Positions 26,361-34,685 of a DNA stretch of 46,235 bases are shown in pieces (the first letter of the stretch is position 1; every line of letters begins with the position of its first letter). The translations under genes and the position numbers were made by a program. Location of the stretch: assembly GCA_002366835.1 (NCBI GenBank), contig DFBZ01000064.1, forward strand, positions 1-46,235, written 5' to 3'. The notes under the pieces were generated by a model that saw only the letters and a list, made by a program, of their open reading frames with translations, ran no database searches and had not been told where the DNA came from. The DNA comes from Gammaproteobacteria bacterium UBA3067 (GTDB lineage: Bacteria > Pseudomonadota > Gammaproteobacteria > Pseudomonadales > UBA3067).

Positions 26361-26810
26361 ATGAAGAGTGTCACGCTAACTTGGCAGAGAAACGAGGAAG
26401 AATTTAGCTATAAAAGTTTCGATCGAACTCATATGATTGATTACGAAGGTGGCATTCGGGTTTTGGGGTGCTCTACATCCAAATATTTCGGCGATGACCG
26501 TCTACTTAACCCAGATCAGACCTTGGTAGGCGCGCTGTCTTCCTGTTTTATGCTGACCTTTTTGGCCCTGGTATCTTTGAAAGGGTATGTGGTAGATAGC
26601 TATATAGATAATGCCGAAGGTAAATTAGAAAAAAATGAGGCGGGACACTTCTGGGTTTCCCATATTACGATTCGTCCTGAGGTAGTCTTTGCTGAGGGGC
26701 AGGGGCCAGATAAGGAGTCGCTGTCGGGCTTATTTGAGAGTGCGCATCAGGGTTGCTTTATTGCTAACAGTATTACCAGTGAACTTACCATCGCCCCCTT
26801 AGCCGGTTAA
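26361..26810 (+). CDS. OsmC/Ohr-family peroxide reductase
   Basis: 149 residues. The two redox cysteines of the family are present: Cys62 in ALSSCFMLTFLALV and Cys132 in HQGCFIANS. The surrounding OsmC fold motifs include NPDQTLVGALSSC and ITIRPEVVF. These proteins reduce organic hydroperoxides through a Cys-Cys pair, usually regenerated by a lipoyl system. It is single, with no OhrR-type regulator beside it. I cannot tell the OsmC from the YhfA/Ohr-like subclass by eye. Confidence 0.85.
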   Translation: MKSVTLTWQRNEEEFSYKSFDRTHMIDYEGGIRVLGCSTSKYFGDDRLLNPDQTLVGALSSCFMLTFLALVSLKGYVVDSYIDNAEGKLEKNEAGHFWVSHITIRPEVVFAEGQGPDKESLSGLFESAHQGCFIANSITSELTIAPLAG

Positions 26811-26820
26811 GTTTTTCTGC

Positions 26821-26854
26821 CTCCCATTGGCGAAAGCTTTTTCTCCAATGGGGG
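26821..26854. terminator. Hairpin between convergent osmC-like and cytochrome genes
   Basis: CCCATTGG and CCAATGGG form an 8-bp stem (26823-26852), extended by weaker pairs, in the 56-base gap between converging genes. There is no clear T-run after the stem. Confidence 0.4.
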
Positions 26855-26866
26855 CTGAAGCGCTTT

Positions 26867-27328
26867 CTAGCTGCCTTTTTTACGATAATCATCGTGGCAA
26901 CCTTTGCAGGATTTTCCAACGCCAGCAAATTTAGTTTTAATTAGCTTTAAATCGCCGCTTTCGCTGACCTCAATGAGTTCCATAATGGCTTTGCCAGCCA
27001 TTTGGCCTTGTTCCTTAAAACCTTCTGAGTCAGTCCAGACACTCTTTTTGGCGTGGGTTTTTCCTTTGTGAGTCCCTTCAGGAAATGCATCACCATGGTG
27101 CTTGAATGCCTCCAGCATGGCCTTGGCATGGTAGCTGATGTCGGCTTTTGCTGGGTGCCCGAGCATAAGGATAGATTTCAGGGTATTCATATGCCCGCCA
27201 GCGACTTGGTAAATACCTTGCCGATGCACGATATAGGGGTTCTTTTCGTTAGAGGTATGGGCAATAGCGGTTGACGTGGAGATTGTGCAAAGTGCACAAA
27301 CAGCAAGATACTTTAGTGAGGTTCCCAT
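26867..27328 (-). CDS. Cytochrome c' family protein
   Basis: 153 residues from the ATG at 27328, which gives a normal signal peptide ending in ISTSTAIA. A longer start at 27364 would add a non-signal N-terminus. The four-helix pattern ends with the haem motif CKGCH (141-145) followed by DDYRKK, as in cytochrome c' (PF01322), where CxxCH sits at the C-terminus. Mature segments include GGHMNTLKSILMLG and SVWTDSEGFKEQGQMAGKAI. These five-coordinate cytochromes bind NO or CO and often protect against nitrosative stress. Single-gene unit. Confidence 0.88.
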   Translation of the reverse strand: MGTSLKYLAVCALCTISTSTAIAHTSNEKNPYIVHRQGIYQVAGGHMNTLKSILMLGHPAKADISYHAKAMLEAFKHHGDAFPEGTHKGKTHAKKSVWTDSEGFKEQGQMAGKAIMELIEVSESGDLKLIKTKFAGVGKSCKGCHDDYRKKGS

Positions 27329-27470
27329 ATGGAGGCTCCTTTGATGGGTGAGTGTAGACCGCAAGAATAACGGATAATAGAGGCTGGAATGGAATCACAC
27401 AAGGTGGAATGTTTTTGCTTGGAAAAAGCCGCTGGTTGAAGGCGCATTGCCCTCAATCAGCACTCTGAGA

Positions 27471-28673
27471 CTATCTAAGCACGGTGCCTTTGATCACTGC
27501 GACAACGCGGCGATTTTCAGCGCGTCCTTGGGCAGTGCCGTTATCGGCGATGGGGCTGCTTTCCCCAAAACCTTTAGCACTAATGCGCGTCGCTTCGATG
27601 CCGTACATTTTAATTAGGTACTCTCTTATGCTATCTGCCCGCTGCTGGGATAAGCGTTTGTTAAATGCTGCGGCGCCCTGGCTGTCACTATGGCCCTCTA
27701 TAACGACTTCGCTATCGGGATATTGCTTCATAAACTCACCGGCTTTAGCGATTTCGGAATAATGCTCAGTAAGCACATCAGCGGAGCCTGATTTAAAGTT
27801 CAGCTGCATGGAAATTTTTATAGCTTCTATTAGTTTGATTCGGCAGCCACTTTCATCCACCTTGGCCCCTGCGGGTGTTGCAGAGCATCGGTCTTGGGCA
27901 TCCGCAATGCCGTCATTATCACTGTCTTTTGGGCATCCCGTTGAGGATACGGAAGTTCCTGTGGCTGTGCTGGGACATTTGTCGAGGTAGTCTGCGATGC
28001 CGTCTTTGTCATGGTCTTGCGGGCAACCGTTGCTTGAAACGGGGACGTTAGCGGGAGTGCCTGGGCATTGGTCTTTATTGTCGGCAACACTATCCCCGTC
28101 CTTGTCAGAAAAAACTACGGGTGCCGGTGTGGATTTTTTGCTGGAGCCAAAAAAGTAACTGATGCCGATATTGAATAAGTTGTTGACTTCACCTTCGCTC
28201 AAATCATAAATAACGCGGAAATCAGAGCGTAAAGCCAGAGGCTCTGTAATCATGCCCATCAAGCCAACGCCGGCATTGAGTTGAGTGTCGTTGTTTTCGG
28301 TATCGTTATCAAATTCCCACAATCCGTGCCCCAGGCCAGCGACTACATATGGGTGTATATCTTTATCCTGAGCAAAATGGTAGAGCCCATCTAAGCGCAG
28401 CTGATAATGTTCGCCGTCAAAAGAGGTGGTGGCATTTTTAAATTGTGATTCAGCCATAAGGATGGCAAGTTCTGCGGCCCAAGGTGAATCATATTGGTAA
28501 CCGAGTGCGATGGTGCCGCCTGCGCCATCGTCTAGATCATAGACATTGTTATAATTGATATAGCTAAAGCTTGGGGCTATATAAAATCCTTGGGCATTAT
28601 CACCAGCATAAAGGGGGGCGGCAAAAAGTGCGCAAGTTATTGCTAGTGCTATGGAGAGTCGATTTTTTTTCAT
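27471..28673 (-). CDS. OmpA-family protein with TSP3 repeats (OprF-like)
   Basis: 400 residues: a signal peptide (ending PLYA), an eight-stranded OmpA-type barrel (~24-175, ending YFFG), and three thrombospondin-3-type calcium repeats (DKDGDSVADNKDQCPGTP, DHDKDGIADYLDKCPST, DSDNDGIADAQDRC). The C-terminal OmpA peptidoglycan-binding domain has VIEGHSDSQGAAAFNKRLSQ and RADSIREYLIKMYGI. It anchors the outer membrane to peptidoglycan. The three cysteine-bearing repeats are typical of OprF-like proteins. It is monocistronic with a promoter just upstream. Confidence 0.93.
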   Translation of the reverse strand: MKKNRLSIALAITCALFAAPLYAGDNAQGFYIAPSFSYINYNNVYDLDDGAGGTIALGYQYDSPWAAELAILMAESQFKNATTSFDGEHYQLRLDGLYHFAQDKDIHPYVVAGLGHGLWEFDNDTENNDTQLNAGVGLMGMITEPLALRSDFRVIYDLSEGEVNNLFNIGISYFFGSSKKSTPAPVVFSDKDGDSVADNKDQCPGTPANVPVSSNGCPQDHDKDGIADYLDKCPSTATGTSVSSTGCPKDSDNDGIADAQDRCSATPAGAKVDESGCRIKLIEAIKISMQLNFKSGSADVLTEHYSEIAKAGEFMKQYPDSEVVIEGHSDSQGAAAFNKRLSQQRADSIREYLIKMYGIEATRISAKGFGESSPIADNGTAQGRAENRRVVAVIKGTVLR

Positions 28674-28722
28674 TTGTTTGTCTCACTGTTTAATCGAAGG
28701 GCCTTAGGGTATCTCAGAAGCC

Positions 28723-28750
28723 ATCTTAACGGATATATCGGCTTTGTAAA
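28723..28750 (-). promoter_or_regulatory. Candidate promoter of the OmpA-family gene
   Basis: On the minus strand TTTACA (28750-28745), a 16-bp spacer, then TAAGAT (28728-28723), with the ATG at 28673. Only two short boxes support it. Confidence 0.45.
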
Positions 28751-28828
28751 ATCTTCCTGAAAGGCAGAGGACTTACGAAAAAGTCGAAGGAAAAAATAGA
28801 GGCAGGGGCTGAGCAGCTATAGAAGAAG

Positions 28829-28860
28829 TCTGGTGCTTATTAAGGGTAATAAACACCAGA
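28829..28860 (-). terminator. Terminator-like hairpin after the glutaredoxin-like gene
   Basis: TCTGGTG and CACCAGA enclose further pairs (TTATTA/TAATAA) with one mismatch, 16 bases past the stop. The following ACTTCTTCT is T-rich but not a clean run. Confidence 0.5.
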
Positions 28861-28875
28861 GAGGGTCTATGAGGT

Positions 28876-29268
28876 TTATCCAGTTTTTGCTTGTAGGTCT
28901 TTTTGATCAAGTAAGTTTTGTAGCTCCCTGCTACTTATAAGGGCCTGGGCTTCTGTGGCACCTCCTACAAGGCAGCCTTTAACAAATACCATGGGAAAGG
29001 TTGGCCAGCCTGTCCACATTTTGATGGCGTTTCGTTTTCGCCATTGGCTTATATAGCCACCGTACTGCAGGTAGGTGAAAGGCAGGCCTGCCGCTTCTAA
29101 GGCTTTGCGCGCCGCTCCAGCGTGGGGGTTGCCGGCCATTCCCACCACAACGATGTCCTGGTTTTCTACTGCTTCGATCACTTCCTTCATGACCTCTCGC
29201 TGGTTATCGGTGACGGTTTGTTGAATGGCGCTATGAATTTTGTCGTTGTCGAGTATGTTACGGGGCAT
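28876..29268 (-). CDS. Glutaredoxin-like protein lacking the active-site cysteine
   Basis: 130 residues with a monothiol-glutaredoxin fold: IVVVGMAGNP, the cis-Pro region WTGWPTFPMVFVKG and GGATEAQAL. At the position of CPxC or CGFS it has GNPHAGAARKAL, so there is no catalytic Cys. The only cysteine is in VKGCLVGG. The N-terminal extension (~35 residues, DKIHSAIQQTVTDNQREVMK) is helical. A redox or Fe-S-transfer role in the usual way is unlikely; it could be a structural or regulatory paralogue. Proteins with a Cys at this point exist in the same family, so this looks like loss of the residue. Confidence 0.75.
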   Translation of the reverse strand: MPRNILDNDKIHSAIQQTVTDNQREVMKEVIEAVENQDIVVVGMAGNPHAGAARKALEAAGLPFTYLQYGGYISQWRKRNAIKMWTGWPTFPMVFVKGCLVGGATEAQALISSRELQNLLDQKDLQAKTG

Positions 29269-29501
29269 AGTAGCTTCCTGTTATTTTGTGCTTGAGTAAC
29301 TACTCCGCTTAGGTATAACTTTGCGCTCAGTCTGAGCAGTTACAGGGCGCGTTGAGCTAAGTTGAGCGAAATAGTTATGTAGCTTATTGGGTTTTGAGTC
29401 GGCGTTTAGCAGTGCGTATTTTTTCTGACAAAAACCAATAAAGCTAGTATATTTCGCGCCACTTTGTGAGTTTTTAAGCCATTAGAAGTAAGAATTTGAG
29501 T

Positions 29502-30389
29502 ATGAGAGAAGCCAGTCAGTCACTTCCGCCTTGGTATGAACGTATTCCTGATTTTATTCAGCTGATGCGCCTTGATCGGCCTATTGGCATCTTGCTGTTG
29601 CTTTGGCCGACACTGTGGGCATTGTGGGTGGCGGCGGAAGGGAGGCCTGATTGGTCTGTCTTCTTTATATTCTGCTCAGGGGTGGTGTTAATGCGCAGCG
29701 CGGGTTGCGTGATTAATGATTACGCAGATCGAAAAATTGATGGCTCGGTGGAAAGAACCAAAGACCGACCGCTGGCCGCCGACCGTATTGATGGGCATGA
29801 GGCCTTGGCTTTATTTTTTATTCTGCTGGCTTTGTCTTTTTTTATCGCCCTGTTTACGAATCTCTTTACCATCATGTTGTCATTTGGCGCTGTTTTCCTA
29901 GCGGCAACCTATCCGTTTATGAAGCGATATACCCATTTCCCGCAAGTGGTGCTGGGTGCGGCTTTTGCTTGGTCGGTTCCCATGTCCTTTGCTGCCCAGA
30001 TAAACAGCCTGCCATCGGAAGTGTGGTTGATTTACTTTGCCACACTGTTGTGGACGGTGGCTTACGATACGATGTATGCCATGGTGGATAGGGATGATGA
30101 TGTGAAAATTGGCGTAAAGTCTACGGCTATTATTTTTGGCCGCGCTGATAAGCTGATTATTGGAATTTTGCAGATTTTGACGCTGATGCTGTTGGTCGCA
30201 CTGGGGTCGCGATTGGCTCTGGGTGGCTATTATGATCTGGGCTTATTGTGTGCGGCTGGATTGTTTTTGTATCAGCAGATATTAATCAGGCAGCGAGATC
30301 GTGATCGCTGCTTTCAAGCCTTCCTTAATAATAACTGGGTGGGCATGGTGATTTTTATCGGTTTGTTTTTAGATTATTGGTTGGTTTGA
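29502..30389 (+). CDS. ubiA: 4-hydroxybenzoate octaprenyltransferase
   Basis: 295 residues from the ATG at 29502 (a TTG six bases earlier is possible). About eight membrane helices carry both aspartate motifs: NDYADRKIDGSVERTKDRP and YDTMYAMVDRDDD. They hold Mg-diphosphate during transfer of the prenyl chain to 4-hydroxybenzoate in ubiquinone synthesis. WPTLWALW and LDRPIG near the N-terminus are typical of UbiA. ubiC is not adjacent here. A housekeeping gene. Confidence 0.95.
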   Translation: MREASQSLPPWYERIPDFIQLMRLDRPIGILLLLWPTLWALWVAAEGRPDWSVFFIFCSGVVLMRSAGCVINDYADRKIDGSVERTKDRPLAADRIDGHEALALFFILLALSFFIALFTNLFTIMLSFGAVFLAATYPFMKRYTHFPQVVLGAAFAWSVPMSFAAQINSLPSEVWLIYFATLLWTVAYDTMYAMVDRDDDVKIGVKSTAIIFGRADKLIIGILQILTLMLLVALGSRLALGGYYDLGLLCAAGLFLYQQILIRQRDRDRCFQAFLNNNWVGMVIFIGLFLDYWLV

Positions 30390-30430
30390 TCGCTTATTGA
30401 GAAGAGGTTTGGCTTTTTCCCAATAAGCGA
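30390..30430. terminator. Hairpin between convergent ubiA and response-regulator genes
   Basis: TCGCTTATTG pairs perfectly with CAATAAGCGA around a 21-nt loop (…GGCTTTTTCC…), immediately after the ubiA stop. No T-run follows the stem. Confidence 0.4.
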
Positions 30431-30441
30431 AAGCGCTGCGA

Positions 30442-31617
30442 TCAGATGACAGCAAGTAGGGTGTAAACGGCCCCTGCTGCTGCAATACCGAGCATTCCGA
30501 TAGCTGTCGCCGTGATGGCGAGTTTTCGCACGCCTTGGACTTCCTCACCGCTAATAGCTTTAACCTCGTTACGTAGCTCCTCCTCCAAGGTATGCAGTTC
30601 TGCAGACTTCTCTTTGAGCTGTTCTTCTATTGGGCTGAGGATGCCGCTAACTTTTTTATCGAGAACTTTCTCTGCCTCTTGGCTTGCGATTTGTTTGAGC
30701 TCACTGGTGTACGCTTTTGATGAGCTGTCCATTAATTCACTAAGGCTGGATATTTTGTCATCAACCAGCTCGCTGAGTTCATTGCGAGTAGCGCTGATAT
30801 GTTGATCGACGTAGCTTTTATCTGCGTGATCGTTATTGGTGAAATTAGAGAGCTTTTCATCAACCCCGGAGCTAACTTGTGCAAGTTCTTGCTGAGCAGT
30901 GTTCAGAGCTTTTTGCAGTGTTGAGACCTTTTCTTTAAGTTTCACATTCTGCTTTGAGAACGTTTCTAGTTTGCTATTGAGCAGTGACTCGACCAGTGTT
31001 TGAACTTGTTCGTTACTCATCGAGTTACTTGCTGGAGCCGTAGCAAATTCTGGCCTTAAGGGCGCGCCTTCCGCCTCGTCAAAGGAGGGAGTATCCACTT
31101 TTTCTTCTGCCATGATGATGGGTTCCGCTGCTTCGATAAGGGGCTCCAACTTGACCTGATCTATACTGTCTTTTGAGCTTGGCTCTGTCGTGCCCTTACG
31201 GATATCGCTGATGGTTTCGGCAGTAATGAGTTCATCATTGCTGGCAGCCTGACTACCCAGAATGCTCAGAACCTGCGAAACAGCGTCGGGGCTTGGGGGT
31301 TTGCAAATGACATCCATTGCTCCGTGTGCCTTGGCGTCAGACGTAAAGGCCTCACCTTCTTTAGATGTGCACATGATAACGGGGATGCGGGTGGTGTCTG
31401 GGTTGTCGTTAATCAGTTTGGCGGCTTCAAGGCCATCCATACCCGGCATCATATGGTCCATAAAAATGACATCCGGCTTGTGATCCTTCAGGTAGTCGAG
31501 TGCTTCCTCGGCTGATTCTGCAAGGTCAACGTCCATCTTGTTTTTCTCAAGTAGGCGCCGTAATACCAGGCGGGCAGATTTTGAGTCGTCAACTAAAAGA
31601 GCATGTTTAACAGGCAT
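30442..31617 (-). CDS. Response regulator with coiled coil and C-terminal membrane anchor
   Basis: 391 residues. The receiver domain (1-120) has all key residues: Asp10-Asp11, phospho-acceptor Asp54 in IFMDHMMPGMDG, MCTSKE and the Lys in ICKPP. Instead of a DNA-binding or enzymatic output, a Glu/Pro-rich linker is followed by a long coiled coil (~205-355, VKLKEKVSTLQKALNTAQQE) and one hydrophobic helix at the end (TATAIGMLGIAAAGAVYTLL). It is therefore predicted to be tethered to the inner membrane by its C-terminus. No sensor kinase is adjacent. Function unknown; it may act as a scaffold. Confidence 0.85.
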   Translation of the reverse strand: MPVKHALLVDDSKSARLVLRRLLEKNKMDVDLAESAEEALDYLKDHKPDVIFMDHMMPGMDGLEAAKLINDNPDTTRIPVIMCTSKEGEAFTSDAKAHGAMDVICKPPSPDAVSQVLSILGSQAASNDELITAETISDIRKGTTEPSSKDSIDQVKLEPLIEAAEPIIMAEEKVDTPSFDEAEGAPLRPEFATAPASNSMSNEQVQTLVESLLNSKLETFSKQNVKLKEKVSTLQKALNTAQQELAQVSSGVDEKLSNFTNNDHADKSYVDQHISATRNELSELVDDKISSLSELMDSSSKAYTSELKQIASQEAEKVLDKKVSGILSPIEEQLKEKSAELHTLEEELRNEVKAISGEEVQGVRKLAITATAIGMLGIAAAGAVYTLLAVI

Positions 31618-31802
31618 AGTGAAAGATCCGATTCTAGAATTCGTGGGAAGCGAGGTCCCGGCTTAGTGTCGCTAATATCAGGTTTATAGGAAAAAACTTA
31701 TAAACGGCAAATTAAGTTTGGAACGTAATAGAAGAACCGGCCACCCAATAAGCGAAAAGAATTGCAACGTATTGTGACTTCCCTGCAACAGGTTATTGAT
31801 GC

Positions 31803-31830
31803 TTAAGGATTTATAGCCTGCTGTTATAAT
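31803..31830 (+). promoter_or_regulatory. Extended -10 promoter of the TRAP permease genes
   Basis: TGTTATAAT (31822-31830) is a perfect extended -10. TTAAGG at 31803-31808 is a weak -35 with a 16-bp spacer. The first permease gene starts 45 bases downstream. Confidence 0.6.
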
Positions 31831-31874
31831 GGAGGGTTATTTAGAGTGAATTTAAAGATTGGGAGTGTTCGCGG

Positions 31875-32426
31875 ATGACAAGGGGGTTGACCATTCTGGT
31901 CACAAAGCTCGACGGGATAACAGCCCGCATAGGCAGGGCGACAGCATGGCTTTCGGTATTCATGGTGTTGTTGATGTTCATGGTGGTGGTGCTTCGCCAC
32001 GCATTTAACCTGGGCTCAATTGCCTTGCAGGAGTCCATTACTTATTTGCATGCGACACTCTTTATTTGTGTGAGCGCCTATACCTTGGGCAATGATGGTC
32101 ATGTAAGGGTAGATGTTTTTTACCGTGGCTTTAGCGAGCGCCGTAAAGCTTGGGTTAACTGTTTCGGCGTTTTGTTTTTCTTGTTTCCTATAGTGGGGGC
32201 CTTGGGTTGGTATAGCTTTGATTATGTCGCTGCATCCTGGCGTATTGGCGAGGGCTCCCGAGAGGCCGGCGGGATTCCAGCGCTTTACTTAATGAAATCG
32301 CTAATTCTAATCTTTGTATTACTGTTCTTTATTCAAGGTATATCAGAGTTATTGCGTAATATGCTGATCCTCTTAAATAAAGAGGGAGTGCTATATAAAA
32401 AGGAAGAGCAGGGAGGCTTGCTATGA
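31875..32426 (+). CDS. TRAP transporter small permease (DctQ-like)
   Basis: 183 residues with four membrane helices and the DctQ motif region VVVLRHAFNLGSIALQESIT, then HVRVDVFYRGFSERRKAWVN. It forms the small subunit of a sodium-driven tripartite uptake system. It overlaps the large permease start by four bases. No substrate-binding protein (DctP) gene lies on either side within the window, so the substrate cannot be guessed. Confidence 0.9.
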   Translation: MTRGLTILVTKLDGITARIGRATAWLSVFMVLLMFMVVVLRHAFNLGSIALQESITYLHATLFICVSAYTLGNDGHVRVDVFYRGFSERRKAWVNCFGVLFFLFPIVGALGWYSFDYVAASWRIGEGSREAGGIPALYLMKSLILIFVLLFFIQGISELLRNMLILLNKEGVLYKKEEQGGLL

Positions 32427-33814
32427 TTGTCACCTATTTGCCTCTTTTGCTTTTTCTGGCGGTGTTTATTGTTTTATTGCTGGGTTATCCCGTTGCTTTA
32501 TCTCTTGGCGGTGTAGCGGTTATTTTCGCTTTGCTGGGTGAGCTGAGTGGAACGTTTGATAGCACTCTTTTGCAAGCTTTGCCCAGCCGCATGTTTGGCA
32601 TCATGACAAATACTACCTTAATCGCTGTTCCCTTATTTGTATTTATGGGCGTCGTACTGGAAAAGGCCAAGATAGCAGAGAACTTGTTGCTTTCCATGTC
32701 GGACCTGTTTGGCACCAAACGTGGTGGTTTGGCGATTTCCGTGACACTGGTGGGAATGTTGTTAGCCGCCAGTACGGGAATTGTGGGCGCGACAGTCGTC
32801 ACCATGGGCCTATTATCACTGCCGTCGATGTTAAATAAAGGCTATGACAAATCCTTAAGTACCGGGATTATTTGTGCGACAGGGACTTTGGGGCAGATTA
32901 TTCCACCCTCCATTGCTTTGGTTTTATTGGGTGACGTGCTATCCAGCGCCTACCAAAAGGCGCAGCTGGATATGGGAATCTTCTCGCCGAAAACCATTTC
33001 GGTGGGGGATTTGTTTTTAGGGGCCGTTGTGCCTGGTTTGCTGCTCGTCTTTTTGTATATTGTTTATATCATTTCGATGGCCCACTTAAAGCCGGATGCA
33101 ATCCCTCCTGGCGAGGGGAGGGAAGACGGCCAGTCATTGCCCCAGATGTTATGGCGGGTATTGCCAGATTTATTCCCCCCGTTATTACTAATTTTTATAG
33201 TACTGGGGTCGATTTTGGGTGGTTTTGCAACACCGACAGAAGCTGCGGCGGTGGGTGCATTTGGCGCGTTGCTACTTGCTTATTCCCGAAAAAACCTGGA
33301 TTTTACTGGCCTAAAAGAAGTGGTGCTTAGCACAGCCCAAGTTACCGCAATGGTGTTTCTGATTCTAATCGGCGCGACTATTTTTTCATTAGTTTTTCGG
33401 GGCTTTGGTGGTGATGAGCTGGTGGAGTCATTATTTGAATCACTACCAGGTGGTGTTGTGGGTGCAACCTTGTTAGTTATGGTAGTAATATTTTTGCTAG
33501 GATTTATCCTCGATTTTATTGAGATCATTTTTGTGGTGGTGCCCATCGTTGGGCCGATTTTATTAGCCATGGGTCTAGACCCTGTGTGGCTGGGGGTACT
33601 CATAGCGCTGAATTTGCAGACCTCTTTTTTAACACCACCATTTGGGTTCGCGCTTTTTTATCTTCGTGGCGTTGCGCCAGCAGAAGTGGAAACCCGCGCA
33701 ATATACAAAGGGGTGATCCCATTTATCATTATTCAATTATTTTTAATGATTTTATTGGCATTATGGCCGGCCATTGCAACGTGGTTACCAGAGCAGGTTT
33801 ATGCTTTGAGGTAG
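32423..33814 (+). CDS. TRAP transporter large permease (DctM-like)
   Basis: 463 residues, about 12 membrane helices. Typical DctM motifs are LFVFMGVVLEKAKIAENLL, LLAASTGIVGATVVTMGLLS, GTLGQIIPPSIALVLLGDVL, FATPTEAAAVGAFGALLLAY and LQTSFLTPPFGFALFYLRG. It is the transport subunit paired with the gene before it. A ~70-residue insert around DLFLGAVVPGLLL is normal for mannitol/chloroaromatic-like DctM. The partner DctP is missing from the window. Confidence 0.93.
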   Translation: MIVTYLPLLLFLAVFIVLLLGYPVALSLGGVAVIFALLGELSGTFDSTLLQALPSRMFGIMTNTTLIAVPLFVFMGVVLEKAKIAENLLLSMSDLFGTKRGGLAISVTLVGMLLAASTGIVGATVVTMGLLSLPSMLNKGYDKSLSTGIICATGTLGQIIPPSIALVLLGDVLSSAYQKAQLDMGIFSPKTISVGDLFLGAVVPGLLLVFLYIVYIISMAHLKPDAIPPGEGREDGQSLPQMLWRVLPDLFPPLLLIFIVLGSILGGFATPTEAAAVGAFGALLLAYSRKNLDFTGLKEVVLSTAQVTAMVFLILIGATIFSLVFRGFGGDELVESLFESLPGGVVGATLLVMVVIFLLGFILDFIEIIFVVVPIVGPILLAMGLDPVWLGVLIALNLQTSFLTPPFGFALFYLRGVAPAEVETRAIYKGVIPFIIIQLFLMILLALWPAIATWLPEQVYALR

Positions 33815-33886
33815 CACCAGTGAGCAGACTGAATAAAAGTATCATTTTGCACAAAACAACATATTAGTAGAAAGGAGAACCGAAAA

Positions 33887-34276
33887 GTGAATGACAGTGA
33901 AAAACCTACCCCAAAAGGGGATTTATCTTTAAAGCTCGTCAGTACCTACAACAACGCCAATGGTTTCGGGGATATATACGGTGGCTGGGTTGTATCTCAA
34001 ATGGATATGGCGGGAAGTCAGCATGCGGCGAAAATAGCTCACGGTCGTGTTGCGACAGTGGCAATAGGAGATATGGCATTTTTGTTGCCGGTTACAGTTG
34101 GTTCAACACTGAGCTTTTATACGGAAGTTGTTAACATTGGCCGCAGCTCGATAAAAATGAATGTTGAAGTGTGGGTCTGTTACCCTGCTGAAAACGAATT
34201 AAGGAAAGTAACAGAAGCAGGCATTACTTTTGTAGCAATTACAAAAACAGGGAACACCCGAGCAATTACACAGTGA
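33887..34276 (+). CDS. YciA-type acyl-CoA thioesterase (hotdog fold)
   Basis: 129 residues from GTG with AAAGGAG nine bases upstream. The hotdog core NANGFGDIYGGWVVSQMDMA has the catalytic Asp in GGWVVSQMD; RVATVAIGDMAFLLPVTVGS and SIKMNVEVWV follow. These are features of the YciA/acyl-CoA hydrolase family that cleaves a broad range of acyl-CoAs in the cytoplasm. It lies 72 bases after the TRAP genes and 400 bases before pmoC; a link to alkane oxidation products is possible but not shown. Confidence 0.88.
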   Translation: MNDSEKPTPKGDLSLKLVSTYNNANGFGDIYGGWVVSQMDMAGSQHAAKIAHGRVATVAIGDMAFLLPVTVGSTLSFYTEVVNIGRSSIKMNVEVWVCYPAENELRKVTEAGITFVAITKTGNTRAITQ

Positions 34277-34685
34277 AAATAATCTGTGATTAATAGACTT
34301 TATGGCATATTAAAATACCTTTCAGTCTTGGGTTTATGACATATTTATGGGTTGATGTGACATATTCCTATATTCGGTTTGCGTAACTTTTTTATGGCTG
34401 ATAGAAATATAGTCCAGTGCTTGCATTATTGATGCTTTTTAGCGGTAGTATTTGCTACGTATCGGGTAGTTTCTGGTGGTGCTACGGTCGTTAGTTGATT
34501 GAGTTTATAGTTTATGTTGTTGCTATAGCTCAAATAAACGAGCGAATAAATAATAAAAATAGATGGATGTCGACTTTTGCTGGCTTTAGGGCTCGTGAGG
34601 GGTATATGGCTTTTTAATTTGTATTTTGATGGAAAGCCTTTTAAGTCCGGCATCGATAATGATAAATGGAAAAGCTGGAGGATTT
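34277..34685 (+). promoter_or_regulatory. Regulatory region upstream of pmoC
   Basis: A 409-base AT-rich stretch without a gene. It contains an exact direct repeat TGACATATT at 34337-34345 and 34358-34366, 21 bp apart (two helical turns), which would suit a dimeric or paired regulator. No convincing sigma-70 promoter is visible; TTGCAT (34421) with TAGTAT (34446) has a 19-bp spacer. GGAGG at 34678-34682 precedes the ATG at 34686. Confidence 0.5.
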
